Shown: positions 1 through 6,781 of the stretch, in pieces
Layout: each line of letters starts with the position of its first letter
Position numbering within the stretch: position 1 is the first letter of the stretch
Source of the DNA: Syntrophaceae bacterium
GTDB taxonomy: Bacteria > Desulfobacterota > Syntrophia > Syntrophales > UBA5619
Assembly (NCBI GenBank): GCA_023249795.1
Contig: JAHFBU010000034.1
Location: forward strand, 1-10,177
Direction of reading: 5' to 3'
Length of the DNA stretch: 10,177 bases
Program-made: the position numbers and the translations under genes
The notes under the pieces: generated by a model
What the model saw: only the letters and a program-made list of their open reading frames with translations
Database searches by the model: none
Told to the model about the DNA's origin: nothing

Positions 1-1004
1 CGAGGCTTGCCGGCCGGTGAATACTCCATAGTGTTATAATCGATGACATATTTTACATCCTTGCCTTTGGCATCCTTACTTTTCTTGTAGAACCCCTGCT
101 TGGTCTTATTGCCGAGCCACTTGAGTTCGATCATTTTGTTCATAAAATCGGCCTGAACAAACATCTCCCGCATTTCATCGTCCGGAACCGCCGCATAGAG
201 ATTCGTCATGACGTGATGGCCGGTATCCAGGCCGACAAGATCAAGGGTTCCGAAAATGGCGGTGCCAGGGCGTCCCAAGGCCTTGCCGATGATGGCGTCC
301 GCTTCGTCGATCCTCAAGTTCCTCTCAACCGTGAGCCGAATGGCATTGGAGAAGTCGAACAAGCCGATCCGGTTACCGATAAAATTGGGCACATCCTTGC
401 AGACGACGACACCCTTCCCCAGTACTTGCTCGCCGAATCGGATCATGAAGGCCGCGACATCGGGTCCGGTTTCCGCTCCGGGGATGATCTCCAAAAGCTT
501 CATGTATCGGGGAGGGTTAAAAAAGTGCGTCCCGAGGAAGTGCTCCTTCAGTTTCGGTCCGAATTTAGCGGAAATCTCCCGGATCGGAATGCCGGAGGTA
601 TTTGTGGTCACGATACAATCCGGCCGGACCACCTTTTCAATCCTCGAAAAGAGGTCCTGTTTGATCTTGAGATTCTCGACGACCGCCTCGATGACCCAAT
701 CGACATCTGCCAGCCAGCCTAGATTGTCCTCGAAATTGCCGGTCCGGATCATGGAGGCGTTCTTTTTTGTGAAAAATCCGGCCGGTTTTGAGTTCACAAC
801 ACCGGCCAGTCCGTTCGCCGCAAACCTGTTACGCCAAGTCGGGTTTTGTTCCGTCAACCCCAGCGCTTTATCGGCTTCGGTCAACTCGAAAGGAATGATG
901 TCCAGAAGGACGCATTCAATCCCCGCATTGGTCAAATGAGCGGCAATAGCGGCGCCCATGACCCCGGCTCCCAGTACGGCCGCCTTCTTGATTTCGTATG
1001 CCAT
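1..1004 (-). CDS. 3-hydroxyacyl-CoA dehydrogenase, N-terminal part (FadN-like), runs off the left edge
   Basis: The 334 visible residues form a complete NAD-dependent 3-hydroxyacyl-CoA dehydrogenase module, which oxidises L-3-hydroxyacyl-CoA to 3-ketoacyl-CoA in beta-oxidation in the cytoplasm. Seen directly: the Rossmann motif GAGVMG at residues 12-17, EAVVEN at 106-111, TNTSG at 134-138, GTHFFNPP at 158-165 and PNFIGNR at 206-212. By analogy with known enzymes, Ser137, His160, Glu172 and Asn211 are the active-site set. The frame is open at base 1 and the last residues (KYVIDYNTMEYSP) resemble the linker of the roughly 780-800-residue FadN-type proteins, in which a crotonase (enoyl-CoA hydratase) domain follows. 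That domain lies outside the window, so the fusion is an inference. The ATG at 1004 has a perfect AGGAGG at 1010-1015, five bases away. It is 101 bases downstream of the acyl-CoA dehydrogenase gene and probably in its operon. Confidence 0.93.
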   Translation of the reverse strand, partial: MAYEIKKAAVLGAGVMGAAIAAHLTNAGIECVLLDIIPFELTEADKALGLTEQNPTWRNRFAANGLAGVVNSKPAGFFTKKNASMIRTGNFEDNLGWLADVDWVIEAVVENLKIKQDLFSRIEKVVRPDCIVTTNTSGIPIREISAKFGPKLKEHFLGTHFFNPPRYMKLLEIIPGAETGPDVAAFMIRFGEQVLGKGVVVCKDVPNFIGNRIGLFDFSNAIRLTVERNLRIDEADAIIGKALGRPGTAIFGTLDLVGLDTGHHVMTNLYAAVPDDEMREMFVQADFMNKMIELKWLGNKTKQGFYKKSKDAKGKDVKYVIDYNTMEYSPAGKP

Positions 1005-1105
1005 ATGTTCCTCCTCTCATTGGTCTGTATGCGGATGGCGGATTTATGCCCGCAGATGCACCGTCACCCGCCACGCCCGTCCACCATATGAATGATTCGA
1101 ATCGT

Positions 1106-2965
1106 CTAGCAGGTAAAGGATTCGTCCGCCATCTCAATAGGGATCTTCTCCTCCGACTTGATCGCTTCGCACCGCGCCTTCACCGTGCAGAGGATCTCAA
1201 CGGCGAAAAATTTAGCCGCTGCAACCTTGCCCGAGTAATAGGCGACATCGGCATTCTCATGAATCAGTGCCCGCATTCTTCCTCTGGAATCCGTCACACC
1301 CTTCTCCTGATAAATCGCTTTGAGTTTTTCCGTAGCAAGGGCCGCAGACTGAAGGAGAAAATGGCCGACCAGGACATCTCCGAAAATGTCGAGATACGGA
1401 GAGGCATTCAGAATAGGAATCAGAAAGCTTGAGCTTTTCCCAAGCTGAGCCAGCGTCAGGGTCATATCAACAAGGGCATTATAGGCCTCTTCCAGACGAA
1501 TCGCATAAATCTTCAATTCGTCAGTGCCCTTGGCTTTGGCCACTGTCAAGCCGATCTCGCCGAACATGGTCATCACATTCATCCCCTTATTCTGTCCCAG
1601 TTTCCGGCCGACGAGATCGAGGGCCTGAATCCCGTTGGTTCCTTCATAGATACAGGAGATCTTGCAATCCCGCATATACTGTTCCACCGGATATTCCTGA
1701 CAATATCCGTAACCGCCGTAAACATCGATCGCCTTTGAACAGATCTCCATGGCCTTGTCGGATGAATAGGCCTTGCAGACCGGCGTCAGCAGATCCACGA
1801 GCCCCTGCCACTTTTCATGTTGCTCCGGATAAGCTTTTGCCATATCCATACAGTAGGCCGTGAAATAGTTCAGAGCCCGGATTCCTTCTACATGGGCCTT
1901 CATCCAGAGCAGATCCCTCCGGACGTCGGGATGTTGGATGATCGGAACCGCTTTTGCGTCAGGATTCTTCATATCCCATATGGGTACGCTCTGAATCCTC
2001 TCTTTGGCATATGCAATCGAATGCTCTAATGCGGCTGATGCATGGCCCAGAGCCTGCATCCCCACCTCCTGACGGGCTTCGTTCATCATGTGGAACATGA
2101 TCTTCAGCCCTTCGCGCTCCTTGCCCAAGAGTTCACCGACGCAATTGCCATCGTCGCCAAAATTCAGGGTGCAGGTAGCCGATCCGTTGATCCCCATCTT
2201 GTGCTCAATGTTCCCGGTATGGACGTCGTTGAGATCCCCTACACCGCCCTCCAGATTTACACGATACTTTGGAACAATAAAAATGGAGATGCCGCCCGTG
2301 CCGGAGGGATCGCCTTCAATACGGGCTAGGACAAGATGAATGATGTTTTCAGTCAGATCATGATCCCCGCAGGAGATGAAGCTCTTCGTCCCACTGATGC
2401 TGAATGTCCCATCGGAAAGCCTTTTCGCCGTCGACTTCAGCGCCCCGACGTCGCTTCCCGCGCCCGGCTCCGTAAGACACATCGTTCCCGTCCACTGACC
2501 GGCATACATCTTGTACATGCACTTGTTCTTCTGCTCATCCGTCCCGAAATACTGGATCAGCGAGGCAGCCCCGTGGGTCAACCCCGGATACATGAGAAAA
2601 GAGAAATTGGCGGCGTAACAATGCTCAAAGTTGGCCGTCGCCATGATGACAGGCATCCCCTGCCCACCGACTTCAGGAGGTTGTGTCGGGCAGAGCCATC
2701 CTGCCTCAACATACTTCTTGTATGGTTCATGATAGCACTTTGGCACGGTAACCTTTCCATCCTTGAAGACGCATCCTTCCTTGTCACCCGCTGCGTAGGT
2801 CGGAAGGATTTCATTAATAGCCATCTTCTCTGCTTCCTTGAGCATCATCAAGACATCCTCTTTTGAAAAATCCTTGAATGTTTCAGTCAGAAATAACTTT
2901 TCAATCCCCAGTTGCTCAAAAAGAAGAAACTCCTGATCTCTCTGATTCACCAATAAATTGCTCAT
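1106..2965 (-). CDS. Long-type acyl-CoA dehydrogenase (about 600-residue family)
   Basis: This FAD-dependent enzyme introduces the alpha-beta double bond into acyl-CoA, the first step of beta-oxidation. The 619 residues exceed the classic 380-residue dehydrogenases and fit the long subgroup that carries an N-terminal extension and an extra C-terminal domain (the group of DmdC and related enzymes). Seen: the flavin/substrate motif CLTEPGAGSDVG at 163-174, and YEGTNGIQ at 440-447 with Glu441 as the likely catalytic base. Residues of about 460-600 form the additional helical C-terminal domain. The ATG at 2965 has GGGAG at 2974-2978, eight bases upstream. The gene sits 58 bases after the tetR stop and 101 bases before the hydroxyacyl-CoA dehydrogenase, all on one strand, which suggests one transcript. 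Chain-length preference cannot be read from the sequence. A DmdC-like role with methylmercaptopropionyl-CoA is possible, but the neighbouring gene favours fatty acyl-CoA. Confidence 0.95.
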   Translation of the reverse strand: MSNLLVNQRDQEFLLFEQLGIEKLFLTETFKDFSKEDVLMMLKEAEKMAINEILPTYAAGDKEGCVFKDGKVTVPKCYHEPYKKYVEAGWLCPTQPPEVGGQGMPVIMATANFEHCYAANFSFLMYPGLTHGAASLIQYFGTDEQKNKCMYKMYAGQWTGTMCLTEPGAGSDVGALKSTAKRLSDGTFSISGTKSFISCGDHDLTENIIHLVLARIEGDPSGTGGISIFIVPKYRVNLEGGVGDLNDVHTGNIEHKMGINGSATCTLNFGDDGNCVGELLGKEREGLKIMFHMMNEARQEVGMQALGHASAALEHSIAYAKERIQSVPIWDMKNPDAKAVPIIQHPDVRRDLLWMKAHVEGIRALNYFTAYCMDMAKAYPEQHEKWQGLVDLLTPVCKAYSSDKAMEICSKAIDVYGGYGYCQEYPVEQYMRDCKISCIYEGTNGIQALDLVGRKLGQNKGMNVMTMFGEIGLTVAKAKGTDELKIYAIRLEEAYNALVDMTLTLAQLGKSSSFLIPILNASPYLDIFGDVLVGHFLLQSAALATEKLKAIYQEKGVTDSRGRMRALIHENADVAYYSGKVAAAKFFAVEILCTVKARCEAIKSEEKIPIEMADESFTC

Positions 2966-3023
2966 AGCTCAAACTCCCTTCTCTCTTTCGTCCAAAATGG
3001 CAGATCAATCCTTTAGAGACTTC

Positions 3024-3668
3024 TCACCGCGCCTGGAGTGCGGTCGAGATCCCGCGAATATAGATTTCAAGACCCGCTTTAACGGTATTTTGAATTATAT
3101 CAGCTCTATTTTTCTCGATACCGGTAAATAGATGGAGCGAGATGATACCGTTAAGCATTCCCCAGATGGCATTCCGGTTCAGGCGGAGATTAAGCGTTGC
3201 TTGGAATTCACCTTTTTCGATGCCATATATGAATACCTGTTCGATGACACTAATGGTTTTGTTGGTGGTTTTGATAATGTGGTTATTGAGATCCTCGGGC
3301 AGATTCATATCAGGCGTGTGGAGCATAAATCTGACCAGAATTCTGAACAATTCCCGATCATTAAGAAAGAAATCCACGTAGATGGAGGAAAGTCGGATGA
3401 GCACCTCTGACGCGCTGATAGGATTTATTAGAAGATCGGAGATGCGATCGTGAAACTTGTCGATGTCATTCAGAAGAATATGGGCGTAAATTTCTTCCTT
3501 GCCCTTGTAATACAGATATATCGAACCCTTGCTCAGCTCTGCTTTCCTGGCAATACTCTCGACTGTGACCGATTTGAAGCCCTTCTCAAAAAAAAGCCTT
3601 CGGGCCGCCCTCAGGATAGCCGTCTTTCGATTTTCGCGTTCCCGCTTTCTTCTTTCTTCCAGTCCCAA
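3024..3668 (-). CDS. TetR/AcrR-family transcriptional regulator, likely of the beta-oxidation operon
   Basis: A 214-residue protein with the standard TetR layout. The N-terminal helix-turn-helix lies at about residues 33-56 (TVESIARKAELSKGSIYLYY); the rest is an all-helical ligand-binding and dimerisation domain without recognisable specificity. The start is TTG at 3668: the reading frame has a stop 15 bases upstream, the nearby ATG at 3683 is in another frame, and GAGAGG stands eight bases before the TTG. It is the first gene of a same-strand run with the acyl-CoA and 3-hydroxyacyl-CoA dehydrogenases. TetR proteins in such positions (FadR, PsrA and LiuR-type regulators are precedents) usually repress the genes and respond to acyl-CoA. 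That the ligand is an acyl-CoA here is an inference from context. A candidate operator lies at 3842-3887. Confidence 0.93.
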   Translation of the reverse strand: MGLEERRKRERENRKTAILRAARRLFFEKGFKSVTVESIARKAELSKGSIYLYYKGKEEIYAHILLNDIDKFHDRISDLLINPISASEVLIRLSSIYVDFFLNDRELFRILVRFMLHTPDMNLPEDLNNHIIKTTNKTISVIEQVFIYGIEKGEFQATLNLRLNRNAIWGMLNGIISLHLFTGIEKNRADIIQNTVKAGLEIYIRGISTALQAR

Positions 3669-3841
3669 TATCAGAGCCTCTCATGAGCAATTTAATGTAA
3701 TGAGCCTCAAGACCATATTTGCAAAGGCTATCGGATTGTAGGCAAAATCTTCAACAGCCCTTTCGCAGACACTAAGACAGGAGAGAAACCGAAAATAGTT
3801 TACCGCGCAAAGGCCCCACTGTTCGAACATATGCGCCCCGC

Positions 3842-3887
3842 GATCGTATCCAGAACCGCGGTCAATATATGACCGCTGGTCACGATC
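3842..3887. promoter_or_regulatory. Cluster of overlapping dyads, candidate TetR operator
   Basis: The central element at 3858-3876 is GCGGTCAATATATGACCGC, a perfect inverted repeat with 7-base arms and a 5-base AT spacer. It overlaps two smaller dyads, ACCGCGGT at 3855-3862 and GACC-GCT-GGTC at 3871-3881, and is flanked by GATCGT (3842-3847) and ACGATC (3882-3887), which are also complementary. Size and symmetry suit a TetR dimer site. It lies just downstream of the candidate promoter start point, where a bound repressor would block transcription of tetR and the genes after it. Confidence 0.45.
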
Positions 3888-3891
3888 TGAA

Positions 3892-3919
3892 TTTATCCCA
3901 ATGCTACTTATGCTGTCAA
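3892..3919 (-). promoter_or_regulatory. Candidate sigma70 promoter for the tetR operon
   Basis: On the minus strand a perfect -35 box TTGACA (3919-3914) is followed after 16 bases by GATAAA (3897-3892), which matches the -10 consensus at four of six positions. The predicted start is near 3885, giving a leader of about 215 bases before the TTG of tetR. The long leader and the weak -10 box keep confidence moderate. Confidence 0.35.
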
Positions 3920-4112
3920 GCAAAATTAGCGTCAAGATCGGAGTCATAATCAATTATTCATAACAAATTTATTACATGACAACGAACGAAATATATATAG
4001 TTCAGGAATTCGCACGAATAATACCGTATCCGTTTTGGGTATGGCATGTCCTTCTGCATCCGCCTGTCTTATCTGACAGATGCCCCGCAATTACTAACTG
4101 ACGGACATGGTC

Positions 4113-4865
4113 TTAATGGTTTTCTGGAAACAATGCGGAGCGGATGGCCTTCATCTTTGCCAAGCGGAAAGTCATTGCGGTCCAAAGGCATCCTAGGCCG
4201 TAACGGATGCTTCGCCGAAAATTGATCGACGAGGCATCCATAAAATACTTCGTGGGACAGCTTACCTCGGCAATCATGTAACCCTTCCAGATGATCTGTG
4301 CCAGCATCTGGTTGTCGAAGAGATAATCGTCGGAATTGCCGGTGAGTGAAAGGTTTTCGAGCAGCTCCTTCGAGAAGGCCCTGTATCCGGTGTGGTACTC
4401 GGAAAGCTTCGCACCTAATAATGCATTTTCGGCCATCGTGAGAAAACGATTGGCAATGTATTTCCAGACCGGCATCCCGCCTTTCAGTGCGTATCCTCCC
4501 AAGATGCGTGATCCCAGGACACAGTGATAGAGGTCGTTTCCGATCATCGCGGCCATCGCAGGAATCAGTTTGGGCGTGTACTGATAGTCCGGATGCACCA
4601 TGATAATGATATCCGCCCCGGCCGCAAGCGCCATCCGGTAGCAAGTCTTCTGGTTGCCGCCATACCCCGTGTTCCTTTCGTGGACATGAAACTTCGTATG
4701 GGGCAGAATAGATGCGATGTCCGAGGTTTCATCCCGGCTTGCGTCGTCCACAAGAATCACCAGATCCACGATCTCCTGCTCCATGACCTCGTCGTACGTC
4801 TTCCGAAGCGTCTTTGCGGCGTTGTAGGCAGGCATCACAACGACTATTTTTTTATTCTTGAACAT
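4113..4865 (-). CDS. GT2-family glycosyltransferase, polyprenyl-phosphate sugar synthase type
   Basis: A 250-residue GT-A fold enzyme. Seen: VVMPAYNA at about 8-16, the nucleotide-binding VDDAS at 39-43, NTGYGGNQ at 65-72, the metal/sugar motif MVHPDYQY at 89-96, and GYRAFS at 150-155. There is no convincing transmembrane segment, so it should be cytosolic or membrane-peripheral. Related proteins include dolichol-phosphate mannose synthase-like enzymes, which move a sugar from a nucleotide donor to a polyprenyl phosphate. Such a product is the donor that GT-C enzymes use on the outer face of the inner membrane, and two GT-C proteins are encoded directly upstream. The sugar and acceptor are not visible in the sequence, so a role as an ordinary transferase for a cell-surface glycan is also open. 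The ATG at 4865 is the first start after an in-frame TAG; its ribosome site is weak (AGGGA, about 12 bases upstream). The gap to the preceding gene is 92 bases. Confidence 0.88.
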   Translation of the reverse strand: MFKNKKIVVVMPAYNAAKTLRKTYDEVMEQEIVDLVILVDDASRDETSDIASILPHTKFHVHERNTGYGGNQKTCYRMALAAGADIIIMVHPDYQYTPKLIPAMAAMIGNDLYHCVLGSRILGGYALKGGMPVWKYIANRFLTMAENALLGAKLSEYHTGYRAFSKELLENLSLTGNSDDYLFDNQMLAQIIWKGYMIAEVSCPTKYFMDASSINFRRSIRYGLGCLWTAMTFRLAKMKAIRSALFPENH

Positions 4866-4957
4866 GATGTTTTGATATCCCTAATGCGCTATGCAATCAA
4901 GTTTTATTTGCCAAGACTCCCCAAAGTTGCAGGCATTCTCAAATCCCGGATCGCTCT

Positions 4958-6715
4958 TCAGTACATTCTGACTGATGGGTCATTGTTTACGGTTTCTTCC
5001 AATTTAACGAGATGCTGCCTCGTCTTTGGATTATTCGGATTAAGGGTAAGGGCTTTTTCAAAACAGGAAATGGCCTTTGAAAATTCACCCTTCAATTCGA
5101 ACAGAAGCCCCAGATTCAGAAATCCCTCGTCTATCTCGGGCGAAAGCGCGATCACCCGTAGGAAGCAGTTTTGAGCTCGGGGAAAATCACCGAGAATCGC
5201 ATAAGCCTTTCCCATGTAGTTATAAGGAGGTGCAAAATCTGGAGCGACTGAAATGACCTGTTCCAATTCCTCAATGGCCTCATGATACTCTCCTTTGTTG
5301 AACAGCATCCTCCCACCCAGGCTATAGTGGATTCGCGACGCTTGTTGCCAACGGTCGAACAGCGCAATCTCGTGACGAAAGGGCATATAGCTCCATGCGA
5401 GCAGGATCGGAATTAGCACCAATGGAGTAACATATTCCAAGACTTTCTTTTGTCTGATGAAATGAAACCAATCCCGGATATAACCAGCGGCAAAAATACT
5501 CAAAAATGGCACTGCCGGCAGACGATACCGCGAGGCCGGAAGAAAAACGGTAACAGAAAGAAGATAGACCAAGACCATCCAGTAAATAAGAAATGCATGG
5601 CGGAATCTGCTGAGTGTACTGCCCATACCAAGCAAGCCCAGAACCGAGAGGAGGCCAAAACTGAGTAACGGCCATCGTTTAAGGGCAAGATAATCTTTAT
5701 AGGTCGTGTCGAGATCGTGCACTTCATAGTTATTCCAGAAGAGGCAAAATTTCTTCCACGCGAGGCCGATGGCAGCTTCAGGCTGTTCACGCATGTATTT
5801 GAGGGTGCGATCGAACCAAAAATCTGCGCATTCCGACGGTTTCAAAGGTGCCTTGGAAAGTTTCCTGGCAGTCTCCCTGAAAAGGGCATGAGCGTAATCC
5901 GGTTCCGCCTGTCTCTCCTCGATAAAACCCTGGTCTGATAAATCCGCCCGTTCCATCCCCGTTGCCCCCGGTCCGTTACCGTGGAAGAAGACCTTCCCGC
6001 CATCGGCGGTTATCAGCACAAAATCTTTAAATTGCAAATAATTGCGAATTGTTACCGGTGAGATCACAATAAGTGTTCCCAGCAGCAAATAAGCCACCGC
6101 CATGAAACGGTTTCTCCTAACCGAAACCGATAACCAAACCCAAATCGCGGCACCCGGGATCATCAGAAGCGCATTGGCCTTGGTGATCGCGGAGAAGCCG
6201 ACCAAGGCCCCTGCCAGAAGCCACCGCCAGGATCGAAAGGGAGCGAGACTCATATTCCCGGCTTTAAGCAAAGCTATAACTGCCAACGAATTGAAGAACA
6301 GGAGCAGAACCTCAGGTTCAAGGGTCAGTTCGATGAGTGTGATATTACCGTATAGCATGAGGAAGGCTGCGGCGATCAGGCCGGCCGTGTCGTCAAAGAT
6401 TTTCGACCCAATCAGATAAATAAATACACAGTTCAGACTGCCAAGCAGGATCTGAATCAGCGCCAGAAGATCCCAGTTTGGTCCGAATATTTTGAAAAAG
6501 ATTGTCGTTATATAGAGATAGAGGGGGCTGAGATCGAGAATCCTCTCTCCAATACCGATCCCATGCCCTAAATGCTCTGCAAAATAAGGATATTTATTGA
6601 AAATAACCGGTTCAGCAGCAAAATAGAGAATGGCGATTTTGATTGCCAAAGAGAGAATAAAAATGACCAGTAGCGCTACGTTTCTATTCTTTTCGATGGG
6701 GGTAGAATATGTCAT
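4958..6715 (-). CDS. Membrane GT-C glycosyltransferase (PMT_2/ArnT-like) with C-terminal TPR repeats
   Basis: A 585-residue protein. Residues of about 13-450 contain roughly ten hydrophobic segments; about 461-562 form three TPR units (starting near 461, 495 and 529). Features typical of the ArnT/PMT_2 (GT39-like) superfamily are SPLYLYI at 63-69, the extracytoplasmic GGKVFFHGNGPGATG at 239-253, and SRYRLPAVPFL at 395-405. These enzymes transfer a sugar from a polyprenyl-phosphate donor to lipid or protein on the periplasmic side. The usual acidic motif just after the first membrane segment is not obvious (Glu35 in AAEPV is the nearest candidate), so activity is less certain than the fold. 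The TPR tail, probably periplasmic, could hold a protein substrate. The gene begins 66 bases after the TMTC-like gene. The ATG at 6715 has only a poor ribosome site (AAAGACAG). Confidence 0.85.
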   Translation of the reverse strand: MTYSTPIEKNRNVALLVIFILSLAIKIAILYFAAEPVIFNKYPYFAEHLGHGIGIGERILDLSPLYLYITTIFFKIFGPNWDLLALIQILLGSLNCVFIYLIGSKIFDDTAGLIAAAFLMLYGNITLIELTLEPEVLLLFFNSLAVIALLKAGNMSLAPFRSWRWLLAGALVGFSAITKANALLMIPGAAIWVWLSVSVRRNRFMAVAYLLLGTLIVISPVTIRNYLQFKDFVLITADGGKVFFHGNGPGATGMERADLSDQGFIEERQAEPDYAHALFRETARKLSKAPLKPSECADFWFDRTLKYMREQPEAAIGLAWKKFCLFWNNYEVHDLDTTYKDYLALKRWPLLSFGLLSVLGLLGMGSTLSRFRHAFLIYWMVLVYLLSVTVFLPASRYRLPAVPFLSIFAAGYIRDWFHFIRQKKVLEYVTPLVLIPILLAWSYMPFRHEIALFDRWQQASRIHYSLGGRMLFNKGEYHEAIEELEQVISVAPDFAPPYNYMGKAYAILGDFPRAQNCFLRVIALSPEIDEGFLNLGLLFELKGEFSKAISCFEKALTLNPNNPKTRQHLVKLEETVNNDPSVRMY

Positions 6716-6781
6716 GGCAGCTGTCTTTATCTTGCTTTGTCCGCATTGTTATTCATGCATTGAATGTTCTGATCCCTTGAA

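Larger units (their letters stand above)
3669..4112. other. Gene-free interval between the glycosyltransferase genes and tetR
   Basis: About 440 bases with no convincing gene. The right half (about 3950-4020) is AT-rich. Besides the promoter and dyads listed separately, it holds small hairpins near the end of the GT2 gene, for example CTGTC-TTATCT-GACAG at 4064-4079 and ATTCG-CA-CGAAT at 4008-4019. None is followed by a T-run on the minus strand, so I cannot name a terminator for the glycosyltransferase genes. A 90-codon open frame on the minus strand overlaps the promoter candidate and is judged spurious. Confidence 0.6.

Noticed and set aside
213..939. Long plus-strand open frames opposite the hydroxyacyl-CoA dehydrogenase
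   Set aside because: They are antisense shadows of a gene with a full set of catalytic motifs on the minus strand.
1021..1105. GC-rich inverted segments between the two dehydrogenase genes as a terminator or attenuator
   Set aside because: Stems are four to five bases and no T-run follows; more likely a plain operon spacer.
2336..2866. Plus-strand open frame of 176 codons opposite the acyl-CoA dehydrogenase
   Set aside because: Antisense shadow; no domain, no ribosome site, and the opposite strand has clear family motifs.
3681..3953. Minus-strand open frame of 90 codons upstream of tetR
   Set aside because: It overlaps the promoter and dyad candidates, has no ribosome site at its start and no recognisable domain or sensible composition.
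4064..4079. Hairpin after the GT2 gene as a terminator
   Set aside because: Only a five-base stem and no T-run follows on the minus strand.
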